Of a DNA stretch of 9,480 bases, positions 1-6,770 are shown in pieces. The stretch spans positions 1 to 9,480 of the forward strand of contig DIEK01000056.1 in NCBI GenBank assembly GCA_002418595.1, given 5' to 3'. How positions within the stretch are numbered: the first letter of the stretch is position 1; every line of letters begins with the position of its first letter. The notes beneath the pieces were generated by a model. The model was not told the origin of the DNA and did no database searches. It saw nothing but the letters and a program-made list of their open reading frames with translations. The position numbers and the translations under genes were made by a program. Source of the DNA: Candidatus Omnitrophica bacterium UBA5776. Its GTDB lineage: Bacteria; Omnitrophota; Gorgyraeia; Gygaellales; Profunditerraquicolaceae.

Positions 1-249
1 CATCACTATGACACCGTCAAAATCCCCTCGTTTCACGTGAGAGAACCCTCTTATAAGAGAAGCGCCTTTCCCCTGATTAACTCGGTTGCGCAGGACCTCC
101 GCCCCCGCCGATGCCGCCTCGTTTGAAGTCTCGTCAGAGGAACCGTCGTCTATAACCAATACCGTATAACCGCTTTTTTTGAGAGAAGAAACCAGCCAGC
201 GTATATTCTTCTCCTCATTATACGCCGGTATGATCACGCATATCTTCAC
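1..249 (-). CDS. Family 2 glycosyltransferase, N-terminal 83 residues (cut by left edge)
   Basis: This is the start of a GT-A-fold glycosyltransferase of family GT2, resembling the polyprenyl-phosphate-sugar (DPM/DPG synthase-like) branch. These enzymes move a sugar from a nucleotide donor to a lipid carrier or another sugar on the cytoplasmic face of the membrane. Visible motifs are VIIPAYNEEKNI at about residues 5-16, the strand followed by VIDDGSSDET at 32-41, and NQGKGASLIRG at 58-68, the usual nucleotide-binding signature. The fragment stops at VIVM, just where the DxD motif would be expected. The start is GTG at 249-247, overlapping the stop of the acyltransferase as GTGA, so it is probably translationally coupled to that gene and last or near last in the known part of the operon. 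Acceptor and donor cannot be told from this fragment. Confidence 0.9.
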   Translation of the reverse strand, partial: MKICVIIPAYNEEKNIRWLVSSLKKSGYTVLVIDDGSSDETSNEAASAGAEVLRNRVNQGKGASLIRGFSHVKRGDFDGVIVM

Positions 250-1121
250 GTGTTCTCTCCTTCGTCTATCCAGTATTTCTTGAAGAAGTACCACTGTTCC
301 GGAAAACGCCTAACCCATCTCTCTATCACCCGGTTGATTTCATACTGCATTAAACGCAGGTTATCCTCAAAGGAACCGGCAGCCGGCGGATAGATCGGCT
401 TTTCGAACATCAAGGTAAACCTGTCATCTTCTCCCCTGATCATACATCCCGGGACGATGGCCGCCCCGGCTTTTAACGCCAGGAAAGCCGGCCCTTGAGG
501 CAGCAGCGCTTTCTTCCCCAGAAAATCGGTTACCGCGCCTCCGTTGCGGGTGAATTCCCTGTCGCCCAGTAAAGCGACCAGGCCGTTCCCCCTCAACACT
601 CTAAAACATTTGCGAAGCGAATTATAAAGGGGAATGACCTTGATACCCATCGTCTCCCTTTTTTCATCGAAGAAGCGGTTCACCTTATCGTTCTTGTGGG
701 GCAGCGCCACAGCCGACAAAGGATACCCCAGGGCGGCAAGCGTCACTCCGCCCAATTCCCAATTACCGATATGCGCGGCAAGCAGCACCCCGCCTTTGCC
801 TCTTTCCAGGGCTTCATCCACATAATTTATGTTGCGGACGGAGATGTTCTTCTCGATAAAATTCCGGTCGAGAACCGCATACCTGAAAAAATCCACCAGA
901 TACTTGGCGAAGTTGCGGAACACCATTTTTCTGATACGGCGTATTTCTCTTCGGCTTTTTTCCGGAAAGACAGCCGTCAGATTCATAGCCACGGCCTTTC
1001 TGTCGGCTCCGGAAAACAAAAGGTGCAGGTCGGAAATAAACACGGCCAGGCCATATACGGCCTTCAACGGCAGTCTTAACGCTATGAACTGTCCTGTCCG
1101 GTATAAAAGATAAAAAAACAT
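246..1121 (-). CDS. LpxL/LpxM-family lysophospholipid (lipid A-type) acyltransferase
   Basis: A 291-residue protein of the bacterial lipid A acyltransferase family, about the family's usual length. Members transfer a fatty acyl chain from acyl-ACP onto a glycolipid at the inner membrane. The catalytic HX4E motif is seen as AAHIGNWELGG (His117, Glu122). Other family marks are LLGDRE at about 184-189, the G-P-A-F-L-A-LKAGA segment at about 210-220 and a C-terminal PEQWYFFKKYW at 274-284. The hydrophobic, basic N-terminus (MFFYLLYRTGQFIALRLPL) fits a membrane anchor. The ATG at 1121 is preferred over an in-frame TTG at 1160 because the family begins with such a segment. A GGAG lies 12 bases upstream, rather far, but the ATG overlaps the stop of a 26-codon ORF (TGATG), so coupling may drive it. 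True lipid A and an acylated glycolipid made by the upstream GT28 enzyme are both possible acceptors. Confidence 0.9.
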   Translation of the reverse strand: MFFYLLYRTGQFIALRLPLKAVYGLAVFISDLHLLFSGADRKAVAMNLTAVFPEKSRREIRRIRKMVFRNFAKYLVDFFRYAVLDRNFIEKNISVRNINYVDEALERGKGGVLLAAHIGNWELGGVTLAALGYPLSAVALPHKNDKVNRFFDEKRETMGIKVIPLYNSLRKCFRVLRGNGLVALLGDREFTRNGGAVTDFLGKKALLPQGPAFLALKAGAAIVPGCMIRGEDDRFTLMFEKPIYPPAAGSFEDNLRLMQYEINRVIERWVRRFPEQWYFFKKYWIDEGENT

Positions 1122-1201
1122 CAGCGCTTCATTCTCCGGAGGTATCCTTTTCGGCCGCAACGCGGGCCGCGAAGAAAAAAGAATAACGGATCCTGATTCA
1201 T
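1121..1201 (-). CDS. Possible 26-codon coupling ORF between GT28 and acyltransferase genes
   Basis: A small frame starts at ATG 1201-1199, which overlaps the GT28 stop codon as ATGA, and ends at a TGA that overlaps the acyltransferase ATG as TGATG. A G-rich Shine-Dalgarno-like run (GGCAGGGGG) sits about 6-8 bases before its ATG. The peptide begins MNQDPLFFFLRG and is arginine/lysine-rich after that, with no recognisable domain. It spans exactly the gap between two operon genes, so it may serve to carry ribosomes from one gene to the next rather than to make a working peptide. It could also be chance in a short spacer. The joins are seen; the role is inference. Confidence 0.35.
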   Translation of the reverse strand: MNQDPLFFFLRGPRCGRKGYLRRMKR

Positions 1202-2373
1202 GAACAGCCCCCTGCCTTTCTGCCGCCGCGGAGCTCCGGACTGATCCGTTTGCCGCAAATTCCCAGCAGAAAAGCGGCTGTATCCATACTTGCGGACGGT
1301 TTGCCGATACGCCTGGCGTTGACCGACAACTCTTTCAGCCGTTCCCTGCTGGAGACGACCGCGTTTATGCACTCTCCCGCGGAATCCGCGTCGCTTATTC
1401 TTATCGCGGCCTTTTCCTTAAGAAGATAATCGGTATTGCTCGTTTCCTGTCCGGGGATAGGCTTGATTATGGCCATCGGCAGTCCCATCGAAAGCGCTTC
1501 TGAAGTGGTTATTCCTCCCGGTTTGCTCACCACCAGATCGCAGACGGACATCAATTCATTGACGTTATCAACGAACCCGAGGACTGACGTTTTATGTTTC
1601 AATGACGCCTTCAACGCCTGAAGTTTATGGAACAACTTCCGGTTTGTCCCCGTGACGGCGATTATCTGAAAATCACTCCCCAGCGCGCGGTCGAGTGAAA
1701 TGACGGCGCTTTCTATCGGCCCCAGCCCCTGCCCTCCGCCCATGACAAGGATGTTCTTGCCTCCGGGGTTGAGACCGTAACGCGATAACACGGATTGCCT
1801 ATCCACAGGCAGGGAGAATTTCGGATCGAAAGGTATGCCGAACTGCCGTATCTTCGCGGCTGGAACGCCCCGCGCGCACAATCTGGAGTCCACTTCGGAG
1901 GAAGGTGTTATGTAAAAGTCGATGCCGTTATGGACCCAATACAGATGCGGCACAAAATCGGTAAGCACCGCCACCAACGGGACGTCATAACCATAACGCA
2001 GCTTGTATTCGGCGGTCATACCGCAGGGAAAAGCCTGGCTGCAAACGATGACGTCCGGCCGGAAAGAATCGAACAACTTCCGCAATTTACGGGAATTCAT
2101 CCGGTAAAAAAGATCCTGCATCCAGGTCACTTTTCCGGCCACGCCGTCATTATCGTAAAGATAATCCCAAAGACAGGGAAATCGTTTTATGACTCCCATA
2201 TATAAGCGGTTGACCACTTTTTCGGCTATGGGATTCGTATAATGAAAAGCGTTCAGGCTAAGTATCTCCACCCCGGGGTCCGTAAGCCTCAAGGCTTTTT
2301 CTATGGCCGCCGCGGCGCTGCGGTGCCCGGATACTTTGGAAATATACATTAAGAGGATTCGCTTCGAAGGCAT
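1198..2373 (-). CDS. MGDG synthase/UgtP-like glycosyltransferase (GT28)
   Basis: A 391-residue GT-B glycosyltransferase of family GT28, of the type that puts galactose or glucose from a UDP-sugar onto diacylglycerol (plant MGD1, Bacillus UgtP). The N-terminal acceptor domain has the Gly-His motif in ISKVSGHRSAAAAIEKAL (His17) followed by HYTNPIAEKVVNRLYM, typical of the MGDG-synthase N-domain. The C-terminal donor domain has ILVMGGGQGLGPI at about 208-220 and KPGGITTSEALSMGLP near 284-299, then PGQETSNTDYLL near 307-318, the classic sugar-nucleotide site. The frame could be opened to 2451, but ATG 2373 is chosen because an AGGAG (2381-2385) lies 7 bases upstream and a strong promoter lies at 2405-2432, inside the longer frame. 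It is the first gene of the leftward operon. Peripheral inner-membrane location is expected. The sugar and exact lipid acceptor are unknown. Confidence 0.9.
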   Translation of the reverse strand: MPSKRILLMYISKVSGHRSAAAAIEKALRLTDPGVEILSLNAFHYTNPIAEKVVNRLYMGVIKRFPCLWDYLYDNDGVAGKVTWMQDLFYRMNSRKLRKLFDSFRPDVIVCSQAFPCGMTAEYKLRYGYDVPLVAVLTDFVPHLYWVHNGIDFYITPSSEVDSRLCARGVPAAKIRQFGIPFDPKFSLPVDRQSVLSRYGLNPGGKNILVMGGGQGLGPIESAVISLDRALGSDFQIIAVTGTNRKLFHKLQALKASLKHKTSVLGFVDNVNELMSVCDLVVSKPGGITTSEALSMGLPMAIIKPIPGQETSNTDYLLKEKAAIRISDADSAGECINAVVSSRERLKELSVNARRIGKPSASMDTAAFLLGICGKRISPELRGGRKAGGCS

Positions 2374-2380
2374 AAAAATA

Positions 2381-2385
2381 CTCCT
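2381..2385 (-). promoter_or_regulatory. Ribosome binding site of the GT28 gene
   Basis: AGGAG on the minus strand, 7 bases before ATG 2373. It decides the start codon over an in-frame upstream start at 2451. Confidence 0.8.
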
Positions 2386-2404
2386 GGTCCGAACGATTGC
2401 TATG

Positions 2405-2432
2405 ATTATAGCATTAAAACATTTTTTATCAA
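2405..2432 (-). promoter_or_regulatory. Sigma70-type promoter of the leftward glycolipid operon
   Basis: On the minus strand TTGATA (2432-2427) is followed after 16 bases by a perfect TATAAT (2410-2405). Transcription would start near 2398, giving a leader of about 25 bases with AGGAG before the GT28 ATG. The -35 box lies only a few bases from the inverted repeat at 2438-2461, so the repeat could affect this promoter. Confidence 0.75.
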
Positions 2433-2437
2433 CCCTC

Positions 2438-2461
2438 TTCCGGGGACACAATACTTAATTC
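2438..2461 (-). repeat. Left copy of a perfect 24-bp inverted repeat
   Basis: The reverse complement of these bases is identical to 5878-5901; the core is AATTAAGTATTGTGTCCCCG. The two copies face inward and bracket the GH94-like gene and its promoter. A 24-base exact match is far beyond chance at this distance. I recall similar sequence near REP-associated (Y1) transposases in uncultured bacterial genomes, but cannot verify it, and no transposase is present here. Confidence 0.9.
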
Positions 2462-2490
2462 TCATCATCTAACCTTAAGTATTGTCTCCC
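2443..2490. other. Hairpin in the divergent intergenic region
   Basis: GGGACACAATACTTAA (2443-2458) pairs with TTAAGTATTGTCTCCC (2475-2490) with one mismatch in 16, around a 16-base loop. It lies between the two divergent promoters. There is no U-run, so it is not a standard intrinsic terminator. It may be a REP-like palindrome, a remnant of an insertion end, or a protein-binding palindrome. Confidence 0.7.
2475..2490 (+). repeat. Third, imperfect copy of the TTAAGTATTGTGTCCC repeat
   Basis: TTAAGTATTGTCTCCC matches the core of the right-hand copy at 5878-5901 in 15 of 16 bases and in the same orientation. It is inverted with respect to the copy at 2438-2461. The presence of three copies in one window suggests a family of dispersed short repeats in this genome. 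Confidence 0.75.
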
Positions 2491-2526
2491 ACATTGGGGC
2501 ATTCTCCATCACGTTTAAGAAAGAAG

Positions 2527-2554
2527 TGGACAAAAATACCCGTAAGAGTAAAAT
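2527..2554 (+). promoter_or_regulatory. Candidate sigma70-type promoter of the GH94-like gene
   Basis: TGGACA (2527-2532) and TAAAAT (2549-2554) are each one base from consensus and are separated by 16 bases. Transcription would start near 2561, about 60 bases before ATG 2623. This agrees with the shorter start chosen for the gene. Confidence 0.5.
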
Positions 2555-2610
2555 ATTTAAAACTGTATATACCGGCCGCAAGGTATGAATACGGATTGAT
2601 TAAAACAGAT

Positions 2611-2614
2611 GGAG
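2611..2614 (+). promoter_or_regulatory. Ribosome binding site of the GH94-like gene
   Basis: GGAG 8 bases before ATG 2623. It decides this start over the upstream in-frame start at 2482. Confidence 0.65.
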
Positions 2615-2622
2615 CCAGTCAA

Positions 2623-5600
2623 ATGAAAAATAACACAGCCGCCAGATCCGGATACTCCCTGTCCGCAGACGGAAAATTCTCTATACGAAATTATAATCTT
2701 TCCAGGCCGTTCGCGAGCTTCTTCCCCGGCATTGCGGGCAAATACGGCATACCTATGTGGGTATTTTATGTCAACCGCGGGCAGGGTATCTCCAGTTTCG
2801 GGATAAAAGACAAAGACCACCCCATACTGGAGTTCTATCCCGCAAATAAAGCCTGGCAGACCACCCCGCTGCAAGGTTTCAGGACTTTCCTGAAGATATC
2901 CGCCGGCGGCTCCGGCAAAACGTATTTTTATGAACCGTTCAGCCGAAATACGAAAAGAATATCCTCCGGCATGGAGATCACTCCGGCGGGACTGAAGATC
3001 GTGGAGACCAACGATGAGGCCGGTATAACGGTATCGGTGGACTATTTCACCGTTCCCAACGACAACTACGCCGGGCTTGTCAGGACGGTAACCATCTCCA
3101 ATGTCTCGGGAGGAAGAAAAAAACTGCAGATACTCGACGGCCTTCCGCAGATTGTGCCGTTCGGGACGAATAACTTCTTCTTAAAAAAAATGTCCCGCAC
3201 TATCGAAGCCTGGATGACGGTCGAGAATACGGAAAACGGCGCCCCCTTCTATAAATTGTCGGTGGACCCTGCGGATAGGCCGGAAGTCGTGCGCATCGAC
3301 GCCGGGAATTTCTTCCTGCCTTTTTCAGAAGACGGGATATTAAAATCCATAGTCGATCCTGAAGCGATATTCGGGCACATCACCGATTTTTCCGTGCCTT
3401 TCAATTTTCTCAAGACCGCCAACTTCGCTTTCCCCGCGAAGCAGTCTCTGCGCAATAAAATTCCTTCCGCCTTTTGCCTGCTGGACGCCCGCCTCGGGAA
3501 AGGCGAAAAGGCCGTCTTTTGCTCGATATTCGGCAATATGCGCATCAGACAAAAGTTGAACGGCGAATTAAAACGGCTGGCTTCCGTGGATTATATCGCT
3601 AAAAAAGCCCGTGAAAACGCTGGCCTGATCGAAGGGCTTATGCGCGATATCCGCACCGAGAGCGCCTCGCGCGCTCTTGACCTCTACGCCGGACAGACTT
3701 ATCTCGATAACATCATGCGCGGAGGCTATCCCCTGGTGTTCAAGGCCGGTAAAGAGAACGCGGTGTTCTATCTCTATTCCCGCAAACACGGCGACCTCGA
3801 ACGCGATTACAACCGTTTTCAGCTCCAGCCTTCCTACTATTCCCAGGGCAACGGCAACTACCGCGACGTCAACCAGAACCGGCGCTGCGACGTGTGGTTC
3901 AACCCGCGGGTCGGCGCCGAGAACATAATCTCTTTTTTCAATCTCATCCAGGCCGACGGATACAACCCTCTGGTGGTAAAAGGCGTTTCCTTTGTTTTGG
4001 AAGACCGCGCCGGTCTGCAAAAGGCCCTCGACGGAAAAATAGCGGAAGAAAAAATGGGCGGACTCTTTCTCCTGCTGGAAAAGCCTTTCTCTCCGGGAGA
4101 GCTGATATTCTTCCTGGAGGACAACGGGATAGCCGCAGGGTTCGAGCATGACGAATTCCTCGGGCTCGTGCTTTCCTTTTGCGGCTGCATATACGAGGCC
4201 GAACACGGAGAAGGATTCTGGAGCGACCACTGGACATACAACCTGGATCTGCTGGAATCATACGCCGCGATATTCCCGGACAAGATGAACGAACTGCTCT
4301 TCCGGAAAAAAATATTCACCTTTTTCGACAACGCCGAATCCGTTAACCCCCGCGGGGATAAATACATACTTTATAACGGACAGCCGCGCCAACTGCATTC
4401 GGTCTCGGTGGACGCGGAGAAGAAAGAACTCATTGCTTCCCGCAAACAGTCCCCTTCCATTGCCAGGGCCGCGCACGGTAAAGGAGAGATATACCGGACG
4501 ACGCTTATCGCAAAACTTCTTTTATTAGGCGCCAACAAGCTCTGCTCACTTGACCCTAACGGCTGCGGTATCGAAATGGAGGCGAATAAGCCTAACTGGT
4601 TCGACGCTCTAAACGGGCTCCCGGCGCTTTTCGGTTCCTCTTCCTGCGAAACATTCGAACTAAAAAGGCTCTTCGTCTATATGGCCGAAGCGATGAAAAA
4701 AAACGATATGCCCGAGATCGAGTTGGCGGAAGAAACGGTATTTTTACTGAGGAAATGCACGGCTCTGCTTGAAGAATGGGAAAAAGACGGAGACGATATG
4801 CGTTTTTGGGACGCGAGCGCGTCTTTGAAAGAAGAATACCGCAGGCTCACCCGCCTGGGATTCAACGGGAGGGAAGAAAAACTGGCTGCCGGTGAAATAA
4901 ACGCCTTTCTTTCCGCCGGGCTCAAAAAAATAACCGCTGCCCTCGACAAGGCTTTCGACCGTGAATCCGGCACTTATTTTTCCTATTTCATCAATAAACC
5001 GGAAGAATACGAAGTCCACGGGGTAAAGAACATCAAACCGCTCCGGTTCTCCGCCAGGCCGCTCCCTTTGTTTTTAGAAGGCGAGATGCACGCTCTGCGG
5101 ACATGCGAAGACGCCGCTAAGGCAAAACAGTTGTATTCGGCGGTCAGAAAAAGCGCCCTTTACGACAAAAAACTGAAAATGTACAAAGTCACGGAATCAC
5201 TCGCCGGTATGCCGGAAGAAATAGGCAGATGCAGGGTCTTCACACCGGGCTGGCTGGAGAACGAATCCATCTGGCTGCATATGGAATACAAATACCTTCT
5301 TGAGATACTGCGCAGCGGATTGCATAAGGAGTTTTACGAGGAATTCAAAAACCTGCTTATTCCTTACCAGCGCCCGGAGCGTTACGGAAGGAATATACTG
5401 GAAAACTCGTCATTCCTGGTAAGCAGCGCCTTTCCGGACGAGAAACTCCACGGCAACGGCTACGTCGCCAGGCTTTCCGGCTCAACCGCGGAATTCATCC
5501 ATATCTGGACACTGATGAATATAGGGGCAAAACCGTTCTTCCTGAATGAAAACAATGAACTGAACCTTAAGTTTGAACCTGTTCTGGCCTCCTGGCTCTT

Positions 5601-5871
5601 CAAACCGGTCAAACGCGGCGCGCGCTATCACCTGCCGGAATTGAAGGCCGACGCGATCTACGGCTTCAATTTCCTGGGCGGGACCTGGGTAGTTTATCAT
5701 AATCCCGGCAAAAAGGACACTTTCGGCGCAAAGGGCGTGAAACCGGCCTCGATATCGCTGCTCGACAAGCAAGGCGCCAGCCGGAGAATTGATTCGCCGG
5801 TCATACCCTCCCCGCTGGCGGAAGACATACGGCAGGGAAAAATGGAACGCATAGACATAATCCTCGCCTGA
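2623..5871 (+). CDS. GH94-like (cellobiose phosphorylase-like) carbohydrate-active enzyme
   Basis: A 1082-residue protein resembling the glycosyltransferase-36/GH94 family, whose studied members phosphorolyse beta-glucosides such as cellobiose and chitobiose in the cytoplasm. The N-terminal third is a beta-sandwich-like region (FSIRNYNLSRPF near 19-30; VDYFTVPNDNYAGLVRTVTI near 139-158). The centre looks like the helical barrel: GNYRDVNQNRRCD near 411-423 recalls the family's YRDxNQD phosphate/substrate motif, WSDHWTYNLDL is near 533-543, and NWFDALNGLPALFGSS near 658-673 sits where DWNDxxN carries the catalytic Asp (probably Asp661 here). No signal peptide or membrane segment is seen. ATG 2623 is chosen because GGAG (2611-2614) lies 8 bases upstream and a promoter lies at 2527-2554; the open frame extends to 2482 but those residues look non-coding. 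It stands alone, divergent from the glycolipid operon. Family assignment is fairly sure; the reaction is not. Confidence 0.8.
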   Translation: MKNNTAARSGYSLSADGKFSIRNYNLSRPFASFFPGIAGKYGIPMWVFYVNRGQGISSFGIKDKDHPILEFYPANKAWQTTPLQGFRTFLKISAGGSGKTYFYEPFSRNTKRISSGMEITPAGLKIVETNDEAGITVSVDYFTVPNDNYAGLVRTVTISNVSGGRKKLQILDGLPQIVPFGTNNFFLKKMSRTIEAWMTVENTENGAPFYKLSVDPADRPEVVRIDAGNFFLPFSEDGILKSIVDPEAIFGHITDFSVPFNFLKTANFAFPAKQSLRNKIPSAFCLLDARLGKGEKAVFCSIFGNMRIRQKLNGELKRLASVDYIAKKARENAGLIEGLMRDIRTESASRALDLYAGQTYLDNIMRGGYPLVFKAGKENAVFYLYSRKHGDLERDYNRFQLQPSYYSQGNGNYRDVNQNRRCDVWFNPRVGAENIISFFNLIQADGYNPLVVKGVSFVLEDRAGLQKALDGKIAEEKMGGLFLLLEKPFSPGELIFFLEDNGIAAGFEHDEFLGLVLSFCGCIYEAEHGEGFWSDHWTYNLDLLESYAAIFPDKMNELLFRKKIFTFFDNAESVNPRGDKYILYNGQPRQLHSVSVDAEKKELIASRKQSPSIARAAHGKGEIYRTTLIAKLLLLGANKLCSLDPNGCGIEMEANKPNWFDALNGLPALFGSSSCETFELKRLFVYMAEAMKKNDMPEIELAEETVFLLRKCTALLEEWEKDGDDMRFWDASASLKEEYRRLTRLGFNGREEKLAAGEINAFLSAGLKKITAALDKAFDRESGTYFSYFINKPEEYEVHGVKNIKPLRFSARPLPLFLEGEMHALRTCEDAAKAKQLYSAVRKSALYDKKLKMYKVTESLAGMPEEIGRCRVFTPGWLENESIWLHMEYKYLLEILRSGLHKEFYEEFKNLLIPYQRPERYGRNILENSSFLVSSAFPDEKLHGNGYVARLSGSTAEFIHIWTLMNIGAKPFFLNENNELNLKFEPVLASWLFKPVKRGARYHLPELKADAIYGFNFLGGTWVVYHNPGKKDTFGAKGVKPASISLLDKQGASRRIDSPVIPSPLAEDIRQGKMERIDIILA

Positions 5872-5877
5872 GCTCCT

Positions 5878-5901
5878 GAATTAAGTATTGTGTCCCCGGA
5901 A
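5878..5901 (+). repeat. Right copy of the perfect 24-bp inverted repeat
   Basis: Identical to the reverse complement of 2438-2461. It fills most of the 36-base gap between the GH94-like stop (5871) and the stop of the convergent small gene (5908). A short GAATT/AATTC pairing flanks its core. No obvious intrinsic terminator is seen in this gap for either convergent gene. Confidence 0.9.
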
Positions 5902-5907
5902 TTCGGC

Positions 5908-6168
5908 CTACCCGCACAGTTCCTGCGACAGGTTCTCCACTCTGTAAGTGGGGCGTTTATAAATGGAACTCCCCGCTATCTGCAGCAATATTCCCACGGT
6001 TAAAGGGTCGGCCTCCCGCCATCCGGAGCGGACTTTAGTTCTCACTTCACCCTTGTTGATATAAAACAGCCTCGCCCTTCCCGATATGTCGCGGCAGGAA
6101 AGGAACATTATCTGTTCCGCCTCCGAAACACGGGAAACCGCGATATACCGCACTCTCATATCGCGCAT
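5908..6168 (-). CDS. Small protein of unknown function (86 residues)
   Basis: I do not recognise this protein. It is 86 residues, basic, without a signal peptide or clear membrane segment. It begins MRDMRVRYIAVSRVSEAEQI and ends YRVENLSQELCG. The middle alternates short hydrophobic strands and charged turns (IMFLSCRDISGRARLFYIN; EVRTKVRSGW), suggesting a small mostly-beta fold followed by a helix (DPLTVGILLQIAG). Two cysteines, at about residues 26 and 85, have no metal-site spacing. The frame is open to GTG 6264, but ATG 6168 has AGGAGG 8 bases upstream and is preferred. It lies just downstream of the decayed caspase-like domain on the same strand and is convergent with the GH94-like gene. 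The consensus ribosome binding site argues that it is a true gene, possibly still co-transcribed with the large gene above it. Confidence 0.6.
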   Translation of the reverse strand: MRDMRVRYIAVSRVSEAEQIMFLSCRDISGRARLFYINKGEVRTKVRSGWREADPLTVGILLQIAGSSIYKRPTYRVENLSQELCG

Positions 6169-6176
6169 TTTTCTCA

Positions 6177-6182
6177 CCTCCT
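6177..6182 (-). promoter_or_regulatory. Consensus ribosome binding site of the 86-residue gene
   Basis: A perfect AGGAGG on the minus strand, 8 bases before ATG 6168. It sets the start of the small gene and is the best Shine-Dalgarno in the window. Confidence 0.75.
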
Positions 6183-6247
6183 TTTTCAAATAGTATATTT
6201 CTTCCGTTAAGGCAGCAACGCCTGTGCCTGCATCTGTCAACGCAGAC

Positions 6248-6770
6248 TTACATGTCAACGTCACCGCAATCGTTGTAGTGATATTTAATCCCTAAAATTC
6301 TCCCGTCTCCACCGATTAGTATTTCCACACTGTTTGTAATGCCGGCCCTAACACATGCCCGGCTTCGTCGCGAAAAACATTGCGGAACATGCCGGCGATA
6401 TTGTCGGCGCCGCATCCGCCTTCCGCCTCGCTGCAAATGCTGAAGATTATTGAACCGCCTTTCTCCAGTATCCTGATCCAGGATATTCAGGACATTTATG
6501 TTATATGTGCTGAGAGTGTTGCCCTCCCCGATCCATCACAGCGCCCAGGCCACCCTGATTTCCGTGTCAGTGCAAAACCGGCACTTCCGCCGGTTCGCTT
6601 TTAGAGCCTTCCCGGCAATTCTTTCCTACTCCCGACATTGTATAAAGCACCCGGTAACCGTTGTCGACCAATGAAGCGATCATCTCCTTATCTTTATTGA
6701 TTATGTCCTCTTCTCTCCATCCTCCCCAGTAAGTTGAGGATATCACCACCGCCAGCGGTCTGCCGTCGGC
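6248..6770 (-). pseudogene. Decayed second caspase-like domain of the large multidomain protein
   Basis: Reading leftwards from 6770, the same fold as the intact caspase-like domain (6938-7450) can be followed through several frames. ADGRPLAVVISSTYWGGW matches DERPLAVVIMPTTDW. The frame meets TGA at 6569-6567, immediately before His-Gly (6566) of the expected HG motif. GEGNTLSTYNINVLN (from 6529) in a second frame matches WGEGN of the first copy. GGSIIFSICSEAEGG in a third frame carries the expected Cys (6435-6433) and continues GADNIAGMFRNVF, matching QANLANMLYRV. NSVEILIGGDGRILGIKY in a fourth frame matches VSVSGEGGETRVAAVNF and ends at TAA 6248. The His-Cys distance is 131 bases against 126 in the intact copy. 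About four frame changes plus one stop mean that it cannot be made as one protein. Raw sequence error is possible, but several lesions in one domain argue for real decay. Confidence 0.75.

Noticed and set aside
2482..2622. 47 extra N-terminal codons for the GH94-like gene
   Set aside because: The stretch overlaps a repeat copy and the promoter, has no good ribosome site at its start, and does not resemble the family.
3568..4230. 220-codon minus-strand open frame inside the GH94-like gene
   Set aside because: Antisense shadow of a strongly recognisable gene; no ribosome site and no family-like sequence.
5872..5907. Bidirectional terminator between the convergent genes
   Set aside because: Only a 5-bp GAATT/AATTC pairing and no U-run; the bases are better explained by the 24-bp repeat.
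6186..6213. Promoter for the 86-residue gene (TTGCTG, 15 bases, TATACT on the minus strand)
   Set aside because: Spacing is short, the -35 match is weak, and the start point would fall on the ribosome binding site.
6567..6569. TGA as a selenocysteine codon or recoded stop in the second caspase-like copy
   Set aside because: Other genes here end in TGA, the position is next to the His motif rather than at the catalytic Cys, and the same domain carries several frameshifts, so decay is the simpler reading.
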